A DNA stretch of 64,000 nucleotides from Ligustrum vulgare (GCA_963555705.1 OY743169.1:49652124-49716123), one strand, 5' to 3'; numbered from the stretch's first letter, positions 23,625 through 36,217 are shown. Numbers and translations are program-made. The notes: generated by a model from the sequence alone, not told the origin.

Positions 23625-24965
23625 GTCCCGCATGGACTTAGTCGAGCCAACGACAATAAACAACGGCGCTGCTCGGGAGGCAACCCGAGAGGGGAGTTTC
23701 TTTTCTCCTCAAATTTTTATTTTTCCATTTTTATTTTTTTTCTTTATTGTCATTTTTTTTGTTACTCGTGTTCTTTTACTTCATTCACCACATATATGGT
23801 TAAAAAAAATTGAATCAGTGGCCTTGTTACGGCCGTAAGTTAAGCCTTTACTGCCGTAACCTAATTATAGCGTTATTTATTCAGAGGCCTAATTACGGTC
23901 GTAATTATATTGTCTTACAGCAGTAATTGAATCTTTCATTTTTTTCAGAGTGTGACTTACGGCCGTAACTGGTATCCTCACGGTCGTAAGTCGCGCAATT
24001 TCAAATTTTAAAACACACACTTTCACGCATTCTATTACGCAATCCTCCATAAACCACCCACGATTCTCTCACGAAAATTCTTCCAATTCACTCCCATGCT
24101 TTCGTTTATAAGGAAGTCTCATTTAAGTGATTCATCACCTCCATTACACACCCATTTCTCTCCACAAGGTTTTGAAGGTATGAAATTTCTTCTCCTTTTC
24201 CTCTCTTTTTGTCGTGGGTAAAGTATTAATAGACATGGAATTCTCGATCTTTTTCCATTTTAATGATTGAATGTTGCATTGTTGAGTGTGTTTGTGATTT
24301 GGGAACTTAGCTTTTATATATTATTACAACAATGGCAACATCACTAAATTTGCACTCCATGTGTTCGATGAAATGTCTAGGAGAGTTTGAGGTGCTTGTT
24401 TACTTAAAATTTCGATTCGAATCTCTCTATTATGCTAGTATAAGTGTATAGATATCATGATAGGGGTTCAATTGAGGAAAGATTGTAGTATTTGAGCATT
24501 TTGGATTGTTGAAGTAGGTATGGTACCTTGCATTTCCCCCTATTGCTTGATAAATATTGATGGGTACTTAGGTTGTGAACTACAATTTTTGACTCCACAA
24601 TGGCCTAAGTTTGTCACTCTACATTTTGTCTTTGATTCGTAATAATGAAAATTGTCGCACGGACTTGTTAAGCCTAGCATTCTCCTTGCATTTGGAGTGT
24701 GCCTTCTCGGTAAACTTGTTAGGGATCTTGGGCTTGTGTCTTTGTTTTTTCAATTGCTTGTCGTTAAGGCCTAAACGGTTAATTACACGCTTTGTTTCAG
24801 GGGTTAATCCTTCCCATGATTAATTTATGTGTACTCCGTGCTCTTCATGACAACATTGATTCTCGAATTTGAGCCTTGAACGTTAAGTGTTACTTGCTAG
24901 CATGCATTTTCTTTAACTTCCTATTCCGCTCAACTAATTTGTTCATGTCTTTTACAGGATTCGCT
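23625..24965 (+). other. Non-coding spacer of element A between integrase and ORF2, with palindrome cluster
   Basis: This is the leader between pol and the second ORF. TTACGGCCGTAA palindromes or one- to two-base variants occur at 23827-23838, 23893-23904, 23957-23968 and 23978-23989, the same 12-mer found in the LTR. The region may contain splice sites for a subgenomic transcript of ORF2, as in Athila elements, but none is certain by eye. Confidence 0.6.
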
Positions 24966-26049
24966 ATGGCTCCACAATCAAAGAAGGGTAAGCAAGTGGC
25001 AGGGGAATCCTCATTGGAGCCCTGCCAAGAGAAGAGTCAGTCTAAACTGTGCATCAAGGAACGACTATTCCTCCCAGAGGACTTTCAGGAGATGCGGAGT
25101 GCTGATGTGGTCATTGCTCCTCGGCCATTCTGGGCCCGTTTTGTAGAATTTGGCTGGGTAAAGTTTTCCAGCGATCTTCCTTTTGGGAACTCCCCGCTCG
25201 TGTTCAAGTTCTACACTCAATTCAATAAGGAAATTGGTGATGAGGGATCGCTTGATTACCACTACACCAGGGTCTCAGGGAAGAGAATTAAGTTCTCCAA
25301 GGAGGTCGTGGAAAACTACTTAGAAATCAATAGTACTGGGGTCGTCCCTATGACTTCTAGTACAAGGGCTTTCTTTCTGGACCAGGGGGGTACTCCAATG
25401 GGCTTTGAAGCTAGAACTCCACGATTCCCTAAATGTCATACATTCCCGATATAAGAATCGGGATTTATAAAGGGACGCTTGGTACCTACATCAGTGGGGG
25501 TTAGGGAGTCTATTTCCATCCACTAGCCTCACTACGGTTTCTATTCGTTATCTCCGAGTCTACTATGCTATCTCCAGGGGGATTAAATTTGACTTGGGCT
25601 ATCACATTTATGACACCATCTGCACCTATGCAAGCCTGATGCCACAGAAGAGGGGTTTTCCATTCCCATGCTTGATTATTGCATTATGCCGAGGTCAATG
25701 AGTTCCTACAGCGGTGAGTGAGGACACTTTAGGGCATGGAAATTGCCTCACAAAGGCTAGTTTGGAGAATGCTAGTAGGCAGATCATCGCCAAGCGAGGT
25801 CGCGGGGATGGAGATTTAGGGGAGTCCGATGATAATCAGGGCGCCGAGGAGCCCGCAGCTAGGGAAGGGACACAACAGATTCCTACTCCTACCCCTTTTG
25901 AGCTACAAATGCTGGAGATGATGCAAGCCTTCCAAACTCAACTAAATGCCATGCAAGAGGATCAACAACTCATCCTAGAGGAGCAAAGGGCCATTCGGGA
26001 GGAGATTCGAAGGTTGCAGGGACCCCAAGACGATCCACCACCACATTAG
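24966..26049 (+). pseudogene. ORF2 of element A (putative plant transposon protein domain)
   Basis: The ATG at 24966 starts MAPQSKKGKQVAGESS, a typical beginning for the post-pol ORF of Athila-like elements. Next comes a globular region with a WARFVEFGW segment and an FKFYTQF segment, matching the putative plant transposon protein family (PF20167-like) by recall. The frame is broken near 25440 (stop at 25452-25454). A C-terminal part in another frame (25714-26049) is acidic, then coiled-coil-like (LQMLEMMQAFQTQLNAMQE). Its biochemical role is unknown. In Athila this position is called env-like, but I see no signal peptide or transmembrane segment here. Confidence 0.65.
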
Positions 26050-27280
26050 ACCCGAGGGAGTTTCTTTTTATTTTTCCCCTTTCTATTGTTTTGCATTATT
26101 TTAGAATGAGGACATTTTTATGTTTAAGTGTGGGGGGCTGGGGGAATGATTGTAAGCTTAATTTCTTCATATTTCTTTCTTGTAGTCGAATCGTTAAATT
26201 CCTTTTGAGTCAGCATCCATTTTAATTTTGTTCTCTACTTTTGTTACCTATTTATGCCACTTATGTCTTAAACAACACTTTGATAGGAAGGGGCCCCACT
26301 TTTGGTCCTTTTTTTTTTTTTGAAAATCATTGCATAATTGGATATGAATTGAGCACATAGAGATGATCTCGTCCAGAACAGTGCGAATAGATTGAAAATG
26401 AAAAGTAAAATTGTCAAATGTCTACAACCTAGCCAACCCAAACCGGAATAGACATGTTATCCCTTCATATATAACCCTGAGCGCCCCAATTCCAACAAAA
26501 ATTATCAGACTTTTGTGAGTAGTCATGGTTTGAATACTTTTAAACACTATCCTTGACCGGTGGATTTGGATTTGGAATGAAGATCAAGCAATGACCTATA
26601 ACTCATAATTGGATGGGAGAAACACATGAAAACCATAAATTGTGAGCTTTTTAGCCTAAGAGCTGTTTTTAATACTTATGAGCTCGTAATTCATTGATGT
26701 GTGTCCTGCATGGTTGGGTTATGCTTCGATGTGCTTTCCTGTGCAGACTGTTGTAGCTTCTTAACTTAACTGAGAATTATAGCAAAGGCAATAGGTTAAG
26801 CCAAATTTGACTTGCTAAAAGAGCCTACCTTGCTACATGGACCAATAGAAGCCCCTTTGAGCTTTAGCCTTTCTTTGAATCTTTGATGCCACAATACAAG
26901 CCACGAATACTCTTTCTTTCGCATTATCTCTGTTTTGAACCCATGGAGAAGGGATTCACAAGCTTTTATTGATTGGGGAATGTGCTAAGGTCTAAGTTTA
27001 AGAATCGCGATGGTATCTTGTGATAGTTGCGTAATGGACTGAATTCAAGTGAAGTCCTATCTCGTGCTAATTAGTGACTGCATAATAATTTGAACAAAAG
27101 AGAAAAAGTTGCAGTCTAGACTCGAAAAAAAAAAAAAGAGAGAGAGAAGGGAGATAGAGATTTACAAGTGTTAACTAAGTTGGGTAGCGGTAAACAATGA
27201 AGTTTATATTAAGAGTGAAGGAAGTAATGTCATTTTGAATTGATTTAGCTTGCGAAATTCCTTCTCGACTCAGCCTAAAT
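26050..27280 (+). other. 3' untranslated region of element A with an internal polypurine-like tract
   Basis: This is non-coding. At 26106-26144 a GAGGAC word is followed by TTTAAGTGTGGGGGG and a second G-run. The same module recurs at the true polypurine tract beside the 3' LTR (38574-38604). The rest of this region resembles the remnant at 58290-60320, for example the ATGTGTGTCCTGCATGGTT and AGAAGCC...TTTGAGCTTTAGCCT stretches. Element B is inserted at 27281-27285. Confidence 0.6.
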
Positions 27281-27285
27281 ATATC

Positions 27286-29055
27286 TGATTATTGTCCAAT
27301 GTTACGTATTTTAAAGAAATAAATAAATGAAAATATATAATTTTGGGATATAAATTTTGTCATTTAGAGTGAAACTTATAAAAGATTCAATTTTATTTCT
27401 TTAACTCTAAATTGATTTTATTTGCTAATAATTTCATTTATTTAATTGCAGGTATATTTTCGATAATTTCAACTCAAAAAAATCCCTAATTTAATTGACC
27501 TGAAAAAGCCCAAAATGGACAAAAACCCATAAACCCAGCCCAAAACATTTTCTTTCTTTTTCTATACCCTACAGCATTCTCGGTCTCTGTCATCTTCATC
27601 TCTCCCTCAGCCGCTCTCCACTTCCACTTCCCATCTTCTGCAACCCATCTTCTGCAATCCTCTCCTTCAACCATTCAGCCATCATCCCCTGTCTTCTCTC
27701 CTTTCTCTCACCATCTGCCTCGTCTTCACGCATCCCTCACGCAGCCTCGTCCCTCACCTGTCACGCAGGCTGTGTCTTCTCCATCTTCATCCTCCCAGCC
27801 GTCTTCTACCAGCCGCAACTCAGCAACCCACAGCCTCTCTCTCACGCAGGCTTTCTGCCTTCATCTTCTACAGCAGTGCCCAGCAGCATCGCTCTTCCCC
27901 CAGTTCTGCACTTCAGCCGCTCCTGAACCTCTGTCTTCAGCTCCTCTCTGCCGGTGTCTTCTCCCTCTCCAGCCCACAGCCTCCATCCCCCAGTTGCAGT
28001 TTTCCCTCATCCTCTGTCTTCTTCTAATTCAACCAGCCGCAAGTCCTCTCCCTCAACCTGTCTTCCAGCCACAACCATCTCTCAACCTCCAACTGGAACT
28101 CATCTTCCTCAGCCTTCCTCATTCCAGCTTTCTCCACACTCACAAAACAAGCAACCTGACCTTCTCTCTCTCGGTGCTGCCTCTGCAAAACATCACCAGC
28201 GGCACTGCCTGCCTTCCCTCCAGCCGCCACTCATCTTCAACCTTCCCAGCCTCATTCTTCATCAACGAACCAGCTGCAGCAGCCAGACTTCTCTCAATAC
28301 ACCAGTAGAGCACCTCCACCACTCAGTAGAGCAACTTCCTTCATGCAGCAGCCTCTCTTTTTGGTTATTTGTTCTAGTTTAAATTATTGCATTTTGTTTA
28401 GATTTTAAATTGTTTTGATTGGTAGTTCATATAGATTCAGATTATTGATGTTAGTTTGATTTTAAATTTATTTTAGTATTGAAATCTCATTTCCGAATTT
28501 GAATTTCGTTTGATTAATGGTTAGTGTTTATTTGACTTTTATTTCGGTTAATTTAATTATGTCCGGCTAAACTATATTTGAGAGGAGTTATTCCTAGCTT
28601 AAATGGGTATGCTTTAATTCGTCATGAATGAATTCTTGTTATTGATAAGCGTTTACAAATTATTTTAAGTTTTCAAATTATTTTACTTGGATGAATGTTG
28701 CTGATGTGGTATGTATTGATTATGCACACAACATGCTCGACTAAATGCCGTAAAATAAACTGATTAATTCTCGTACTAATATTTCCAAATTTTATCGATC
28801 TCAAGAAATTCGTGCTAAATTTATTTGCAAAACCCAATTGATAGCGAAAGAATAACTCCACTCAAATTTCCCTTTCATTGCAATTTAATTATATTCTTTT
28901 TTTATTCATTTAAACACGATTGAAATCATAGTTTAAGTTTCGAATTTAGCAAATATTACGATACCAATAAAATCCCTAGGAAGAATGACCATGGATTATT
29001 GCTAGGCTATAATTTGACCCCTTTATACTTGGAGGGTAGATTTAACATCGAGTCA
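27286..29055 (+). repeat. 5' LTR of element B
   Basis: The LTR is 1770 bp, TG to CA. A TATAAAAG word lies at 27377-27384. A long pyrimidine-rich tract (about 27540-28370) contains open frames in two phases rich in Ser, Pro and Leu. The tract is present in both LTRs, so it belongs to the LTR and is not a captured gene by any evidence I can see. Confidence 0.93.
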
Positions 29056-29061
29056 AGTTTT

Positions 29062-29078
29062 TGGCGCCGTTGCCGGGG
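29062..29078 (+). other. Primer-binding site of element B (tRNA-Asp)
   Basis: TGGCGCCGTTGCCGGGG is an exact complement of the CCA-bearing 3' end of plant tRNA-Asp. It lies six bases after the 5' LTR. This primer choice is typical of the Athila group. Confidence 0.9.
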
Positions 29079-29163
29079 ATTAATTTAATGTTAACTGATT
29101 TTTGCTGAATTCTTTTTATTTTATTGTTATTTTTTTCTCGACTACTATTCTTGATATTGTTCT

Positions 29164-30786
29164 TTGTTTATGTCCGTTTGGTTCCGAGATAATTCTAAGC
29201 GATTAGTCAGATCGGAACCTACTAACCAATTTTTAATTCTTGAAAATCAGCAGGTAGTAATGGCAAATAATGCAGATCCAAATGAGGCGCCAGTCGTTCG
29301 AAGTCTTAGAGATTATATTTTTCCAACAATGGCAAGCACTCCATCATGCATTGTAGTTCCTGCAAATGCAGCGGTTTTCAACTTTAAATCGGGAATGATT
29401 GATCATCTACCACGCTTCCATGGGATGCCATCAGAGAGTCCATATCACCACATCCAGGAATTCGAAGGGGTTTGTTTTACTTTTCTTGAACGGAATTGCA
29501 TTGAGGAAGCCATTCGACTCAAGCTTTTCCCTTTTTCACTAAAGGATAAAGCTAAGTCGTGGCTTAACTTTTTGAGACCTAGTTCAATTACAAATTGGGC
29601 AAATATGCGGAAAGAGTTCATTAAAAAGTTTTTTCCACCACAAAGAACCACCGCTATTCAAAGACAAATTATGAATTTCTCCCAAAAGAATAATGAAAAT
29701 TTTTACACTAGTTGGGAAAGATTCAAAGATTTGTTGTTATCTTGTCCTCATCATGGTTATGAGAAATGGATGTTAACTAAATTTTTTTATGAAGGACTAA
29801 AACCAGAAATGAGACAATTTGTGCAAACCATGAGTAATGGTGATTTCTTTGCAAAAGACCCGAATGAAGTTTTTACATTTTTTGATGATTTAGCTGAAAA
29901 TGCCCAATCTTGGGATAACATTGATGAGTTTGATAGGGGTGTTGCAATAAAAACCGAATTTCCAAAGATTGCATCTGAAAATGGAATTCATTCACTTAGA
30001 GCCAATGATGACATAAATGCCCGATTGGCTGTCATGACTCGAAAACTTGAAAACTTGGAAACTCAAAAAGTGAATGAAGTCAATTCCTCTTCCACTATTT
30101 TAGAAAAATGTTCAATTTGTGATGATGCACAACATTTAACCTCTGATTGTCCTGCACTTCCCCAACTAAAAGAAATGTATTTTGATCAATCTGTTGCTGT
30201 TAATATGATTTCCAAACCTTATTCTAACCCATATTCGAGTACTTATAATCCAGGTTGGAGAAATCATCCAAATTTCAGTTGGAGGAATGATCAAGGAGGA
30301 AGCAATAATGTTGGAAACAATGCTGGACCTTCACAACCAACACCTTATATGCCACCGCAGAAGAGAAGTCTGGAAGACCAAATCCAACAATTCATGCAAA
30401 GCCAAGCTGCCATCAACAATCAAAACTCTCAAACTATTAATGACATCCGATCTCAGCTTACAAAGCTGACTACTCAGGCAAGTGCACAAGAAAAAGGTAA
30501 GTTTCCAGCTCAACCAATGCCAAATCCTCAAACTCAATACAATGGGGTCGATGAATCCAATCTGAGACATGTGAAAGCAGTAACTACCTTGAGAAACGGT
30601 AAGCAAATCCAAGTTCCTGAACTTAAAGAGAACTTGGTGGGTAAGCAAGCTAAACCTCCTGTCGATGATACTATATTAAAATCTTTACCTGATGTTCAGG
30701 AACCACCTAAGCAAATAGTAGGTGCACCCCCTGCCCCTTTTCCTCAAAGATTACAACCTGGTAATAAGACCAAAAATCAAACATAA
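29164..30786 (+). CDS. gag of element B
   Basis: The open frame is 540 codons. The natural start is probably the ATG at 29260 (MANNADPNEAP), matching other Athila Gag starts, rather than the upstream ATG at 29173 or earlier. The retrotransposon gag domain follows, with PRFHGMPSESPYHHIQEFEG, LKLFPFSLKDKAKSWL, FYTSWERFKDLLLSCPHH and FYEGLKPEMRQFV. A CCHC-like motif (CSICDDAQHLTSDCP) and a Gln-rich linker come next. Gag forms the virus-like particle that packages the element's RNA. It ends at a TAA (30784-30786), beyond which the same frame continues open into protease. Whether this stop is natural or a mutation is not settled. Confidence 0.9.
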   Translation: MFMSVWFRDNSKRLVRSEPTNQFLILENQQVVMANNADPNEAPVVRSLRDYIFPTMASTPSCIVVPANAAVFNFKSGMIDHLPRFHGMPSESPYHHIQEFEGVCFTFLERNCIEEAIRLKLFPFSLKDKAKSWLNFLRPSSITNWANMRKEFIKKFFPPQRTTAIQRQIMNFSQKNNENFYTSWERFKDLLLSCPHHGYEKWMLTKFFYEGLKPEMRQFVQTMSNGDFFAKDPNEVFTFFDDLAENAQSWDNIDEFDRGVAIKTEFPKIASENGIHSLRANDDINARLAVMTRKLENLETQKVNEVNSSSTILEKCSICDDAQHLTSDCPALPQLKEMYFDQSVAVNMISKPYSNPYSSTYNPGWRNHPNFSWRNDQGGSNNVGNNAGPSQPTPYMPPQKRSLEDQIQQFMQSQAAINNQNSQTINDIRSQLTKLTTQASAQEKGKFPAQPMPNPQTQYNGVDESNLRHVKAVTTLRNGKQIQVPELKENLVGKQAKPPVDDTILKSLPDVQEPPKQIVGAPPAPFPQRLQPGNKTKNQT

Positions 30787-33201
30787 ATTCATGAGATTTT
30801 TAAGCAAGTTAGAGTAAATATTCATCTGTTAGATGCAATTCAACAAGTCCCTGCCTATGCTAAATTTCTTAAGGATTTGTGTACAGTGAAAAGGAAGCTA
30901 GCTGTTAAGAACAAGGCCTTTTTAACTGAACAAGTGAGTTCTATCATACAGTGTCAAACTCCTCAAAAATTTAAAGATCCTGGTTCTCCAACCATTGCTT
31001 GTATGATAGGAATCACTCGTATTGGTCATGCATTGCTAGATTTAGGTTCGAGTGTGAATATTTTGCCCTTTAGTGTGTATACACAACTTGGTTTAGGTGA
31101 ACTTAAGTCCACTCCCATGATTTTACAATTAGCAGATAGATCTATTAAGATGCCTAGAGGGATAATTGAGGATGTTTTGGTTCAAATCGATAAATTATAT
31201 TATCCAGTTGATTTTGTTGTTATTGATGTTCAAAGTACACCTAAAACTTCTCCTCAAATCCCTGTTATTCTTGGTAGACCATTTCTTGCAACTTCAAATG
31301 CTTTAATAAATTGTAGGAGTGGTATTTTAAAGTTGACTTTTGGAAATATGTCTTTGGAGCTTAACATTTTCAATGCTTGTAGGCAACCAAAAGATTTGGA
31401 TGAAGTGCAGGAAGTTAATATGTTGGAAGAGCTGCTAACAGAGCTAGAAGATCCTGATAAGCAACTTGAGCAGAATCTCGAATTGGACAGAATTCAAGAC
31501 CTTTCAAAAAGTGTAACAACAGCAGCTGTAAGAGCTTGGCAGGCAAACATTGAGCCTCTAAATGTCAGTCAAACACCCATGCAAACATCAGCAGAAAAGA
31601 TGCCAACTCTGGAGCTTAAACCTCTTCCATCTGAATTAAAGTATGCATTCTTGGGACCTAATGAATCATACCCTGTGGTAATCTCTTCTACTCTTACTTG
31701 TGATCAGGAAAATATGTTGTTGAAAGTGTTGAATGATCATAGATCTGCAATAGGTTGGACTATAGCAGATATTAAGGGAATTAGTCCTTTAGTGTGCACT
31801 CATAGAATTTTCCTAGAAGAAAATGCTAATCCTTCTAGGGAATCTCAAAGAAGGCTAAACCCTAACATGAAAGAGGTTGTTAAAAATGAAGTTTTAAAAT
31901 TACTTGATGCAGGTATTATTTATCCTATTGCAGACAGCAAGTGGGTAAGTCTTACTCAAGTAGTACCTAAGAAAACTGGGGTTACCGTTGTCGAAAATGA
32001 ACAGGGAGAAATGATAACTAAAAGAGTACCCACTAGTTGGAGAATGTGCATAGATTATAGGAAATTGAATTCCATGACCAGAAAAGACCACTTTCCTTTA
32101 CCATTTTTAGATCAAGTGCTAGAAAGAGTTGCTGGACATTCATTTTATTGTTTCTTGGATGGTTTTTCAGGCTATCATCAAATTGAAATAGCATTAGAAG
32201 ACCAAGAAAAAACTACTTTTACTTGCCCTTTTGGGACTTTTTCTTTTAAAAGAATGCCTTTTGGTCTTTGCAATGTCCCAGCAACCTTTCAAAGATGCAT
32301 GCTTAGCATATTCAGTGACATGATAGAAAACATTTTGGAAGTTTTTATGGATGATTTCTCTGTGTATGGTAATTCATTTGATGATTGCCTAACAAATTTG
32401 AAAGTTGTTTTATGCAGGTGTGAAGATAAGCCACTTCTCCTTAATTGGGAGAAGTGTCATTTCATGGTAACAAGAGGAATTGTTTTAGGTCATATAATTT
32501 CTTCTAAAGGCATGGAAGTAGATAAGGCAAAAGTAGATTCAATTTCTAGGTTGCCTATTCCTTCAAGTGTAAAAGACGTTCGATCATTTTTAGGCCATGC
32601 AGGTTTTTATAGGAGATTCATAAAAGATTTTAGTATCATAGCAAAACCTTTGACTACACTTTTGATGCATGATACAAAATTTGTTTGGACTAATGAATGC
32701 ACTGCAGCTTTTGAACATTTAAAAAAGGCACTCACCACTGCACCCATAGTTAGATCATGTGATTGGTCTCTACCTTTTGAATTAATGTGTGATGCAAGTG
32801 ATATAGCTGTAGGGGAAGTGCTTGGCCAGAGGAAAGGTAAGGAACCATATGTAATCTACTATGCTAGCAGAACTTTGAATCATGCTCAATTAAATTACAC
32901 AACTACTGAAAAAGAGCTACTAGCAATAGTTTTTGCACTGGAAAAATTTCAAACTTATCTTATTGGGACCCCTGTTACCATCTTTACTGATCATTCTGCT
33001 CTTAAATATTTGTTCACAAAGAAAGATGCTAAACCTAGACTCATTCGATGGATTTTGTTATTGCAGGAATTTGACATTACAATTAAGGATAAAAAAGGGG
33101 TGGAAAATGTTGTCGCTGATCATTTATCCAGATTAAATTCTGAGAATTCAAAAGCTTCTCACCCTTTAAATGATTCATTTCCCGATGAACAGTTTTTTTA
33201 G
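30787..33201 (+). pseudogene. pol of element B, 5' part: protease, reverse transcriptase, RNase H
   Basis: This is open in the gag frame from directly after the gag stop (first ATG at 30877). The protease motif LLDLGSSVNILP has its catalytic Asp near 31039. Reverse transcriptase is intact, with the MCIDYRKLNSMTRKDHFPLP segment and the FMDDFS catalytic box at 32344-32361. RNase H follows, with LMCDASDIAVGEVLGQ and the TDHSALKYLF segment. The frame then ends at a TAG created by an extra T in a seven-T run (33193-33199) just before integrase. By family these enzymes process Gag-Pol, copy the RNA and degrade the template. The lesion prevents a continuous Pol in this copy. Confidence 0.88.
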
Positions 33202-34510
33202 TTTGAACATTGTTCCATGGTTCGCTGACTTGGTTAATTATCTTATCACAGGTCATATGCCTTCAAATTGGAGTGTCCAAGACAAAATGAGGATGAAAGC
33301 TATTTCCAAGAACTTCTTCTATGATGATCCGTATTTATTCAAATATTGTGCTGATCAGATTATCCGAAGATGTGTTCCTGATGATGAGGTACAACAAGTT
33401 CTTACTTTCTGTCATTCTCATGCTTGCGGAGACCATTTCTCTTCGCAGAAAATAGCTGCTAAGGTACTTCAATGTGGTTTTTATTGGCCTAGTTTATTTA
33501 AAGATGCTCATACCTTTTGTAAAAATTGTGAAGCATGTCAGAAACTTGGTAGTATCAGCCATAGGAATATGATGCCATTAGCTCCAATCCTTGTTCTTGA
33601 AATTTTTGATTGTTGGGGATTAGACTTTATGGGTCCTTTTCCCCCTTCTTTTGGATATTTATATATATTGGTTGCTGTTGATTATGTGTCAAAATGGGTA
33701 GAGGCTATTCCATGTAGAACTAATGACCATAAAGTTGTGCTCAAATTTTTGAAAGAACATATTTTTTCTAGGTTTGGTATGCCTAAGGTCATAATTAGCG
33801 ATGGAGGAACACATTTTTGTAATAAACCTTTTGAAACTCTGTTAAAGAAATATGGCATTAGGCATAAGATTTCCACTCCCTATCACCCTCAAACTAATGG
33901 TCAAACTGAATTAGCCAACCGAGAAATTAAAGGCATTTTGACGAAAACAGTTAATCCAAATAGAAAAGATTGGGCTATAAAATTGGATGATGTTTTATGG
34001 GCCTATAGGACTGCTTTTAAAACTGTTCTTGGAATGTCTCCTTATAGAATTGTATTTGGTAAACCTTGTCACTTGCTGGTTGAAATTGAACATAAAGCTT
34101 ATTGGGCAATCAAAACACTCAGCTTTGATTTAGATCAAGCTGGTGAATTTAGGAAACTGAAATTGAATGAGTTAGATGAATTACGTTTGGAAGCATATGA
34201 GAATGCAAAAATTTCAAAAGAGAAAATGAAAGTTTTTCATGATAAGAAAATTTTTAGAAAATCATTTTTCTCTTCTCAAAAAGTATTGCTATATGACTCT
34301 AAACTTCATCTGTTTCCTGGTAAGTTGAGAACTAAATGGATTGGTCCTTACATTGTGCAAACTGTTTACCCTTATGGAGCAGTTGAAATCTTGGATCCAA
34401 AAACTGGTACTGTTTTTAAGGTTAATGGACAACGTCTGAAACCATTTTTGGATAATTTTTCTGCTGATATTAATGAACTACCTCTGCTGGACCCTGCTTC
34501 CAGCAGCTGA
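33170..34510 (+). pseudogene. pol of element B, 3' part: integrase
   Basis: This open frame is shifted one base from the upstream pol frame. It carries the integrase HHCC zinc domain (HSHACGDHF ... CKNCEACQK, about 33413-33544). The catalytic core has its first Asp in [13 protein letters not shown], its second in [10 protein letters not shown] and the Glu in [14 protein letters not shown]. The C-terminal part ends with a [18 protein letters not shown] segment. There is no chromodomain, which agrees with the Athila/Tat branch rather than the chromoviruses. The domain itself has no internal stop, so the single-base run-length change upstream is its only visible defect. Confidence 0.9.
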
Positions 34511-36217
34511 TTTTCTTGAAACTAACTTTTATTATTATGTATATATTTTCTTTTCCTTTTGCAGATTTTATTCTTTTCTTCATTTTTTTTAGTTTTTCAT
34601 TCTTGAATAATTGCTCATGTGCATAAGTCTCCTCTCAGGTACACTCTTCTCCTTTAGCTTGATTTAATTTTGAGTCGTGTTTATTATTCACCGTTCATTT
34701 TTCTTCTCTTTGAGTCATTGAGGACAATGTCTGATTTTAGTTGGGGGGGAGAGTGACTCAAATGTACTTGTTTTGCATAAATTCTTTTGTGATAGTTGAG
34801 CATTAAAATTGAGTACATCTTGAGTCTTGAGTTATATCTTTGTTATTCTGTAAAGACCTCCCTCCTAAAAAAAAATTTTATGCACGAATTTAAGCCTTGT
34901 GGTAAGATGGATAGTCAACACATACAACTAGAGCTCTCTCAAGTTTAAGTAATTTTATTTGTTCATCATGAGAGTTGAGTGATTGGTGGTTTTCTTATAT
35001 TGCCCTTGTTTGATATTGCTACTTCCATTGGGCATCATTACACGGATTGTGGATTGTTGGTGGGTTACACTTGAGAAACGATGAAGGTCAATGTCAAATA
35101 AAAATTTGATCCTTTGAAGCTAATATTATCATATTCTCTTCCCATCACAAATCCCTTCATATCAAAAAAATTCCTTCATAGCCACAAAGCCCTTTCATCT
35201 ATTTCACATTAAAAATGACATTACATCCAGACATTGCTTCCATAAATACATAACCTTGTTTCTACTTTCAAGTATAAGTGAGGATGATTATTTTTACTCC
35301 ATATTTGAGAAACAAACGTTCAGTGCATGAAAAAGAAAGAAAAGTGGAGTTGAAAAGTATTTGACAGTCATTGAGACTAGAGGAAAATGTTGAAAAATTA
35401 TTTGAGAGGATCTCAGTTTGAAAAAAAGAAGAAGAAAAAAAACACACACAAAAAAAGAAAGAAAGAAAGAAAAGGGAGAAAATAAATGATGTGAAGAAGA
35501 AAGTAAGCTTGAAGTGTGATTAAAAGTGAAAATTATTGTCCTTGCTTATATTTTGAAAGTTCTCGATTTCTACCCACTTCTTTTATTCCCTTATCCTATT
35601 CAAAAAAAAAAAAAAAAAAAATTGTTACCATTGCATCTTATACTTCCATTGGAATTTATTATTCTACTATTATCATTGGAACATGTAAACATTTTCTTTC
35701 ACCACTCCTTATCAGTTCCCTTGATAACACCATCATAACCTTTACATTGACATAGACATTTTGATTTTAAGTAGGCATGTGGTAAGAATGGTTGAGTTCC
35801 AATGGTTGTGAGCTTTTCATGAGGTCAATATTTGCATTACTGTCATCCACATATATATGGCCTTTGTTTATTGAATGCTTGTGTGATCAATTTTCAAACT
35901 CCATGAGTGACCCCCTAACCAATTCATAAACAAAATACACATACCCGTGAGTATATGGAGTTTATACTTGGCTTGAGTGAATACTCGACACTGTATGTGT
36001 TGGGGTTAGTGGTTTGATGGATCGGCTTAAAACACACACACAAAATTTTGGGAAAGTTTTTATGGATTAATTTGGATATAATGCTTGATCTCTTGATTTT
36101 GCGAAGTTGCTGTGCTCGACTATCTAAATTCATTCTCAATTGAAGTTTTCATGGAGGTAGACATGTTTTTAATTCGCTTGAATTGCTAGAGACTAGCAAA
36201 AAGCTAGTTGGGGAGTG
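34511..36217 (+). other. 3' non-coding region and polypurine tract of element B
   Basis: About 1.7 kb without a supported gene. A GAGGACAATGTCTGATTTTAG word at 34717-34739 is followed by a G-rich tract TTGGGGGGGAGAG near 34741, which looks like an internal polypurine-like element. Another purine tract (GTTGGGGAGTG) ends directly at the 3' LTR start, 36218. Homopurine repeats occupy about 35420-35480. Confidence 0.6.

Noticed and set aside
24966..26049. Retroviral-type envelope gene in element A
   Set aside because: Its position is env-like, but there is no signal peptide, transmembrane segment or furin-like site. The fold resembles a plant transposon-protein family of unknown role.
27772..28308. 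178-codon Ser/Pro-rich open frame, repeated at 36704-37240
   Set aside because: It lies inside both LTRs of element B, is low-complexity, and is open because the strand is pyrimidine-rich. No family or signal supports a protein.
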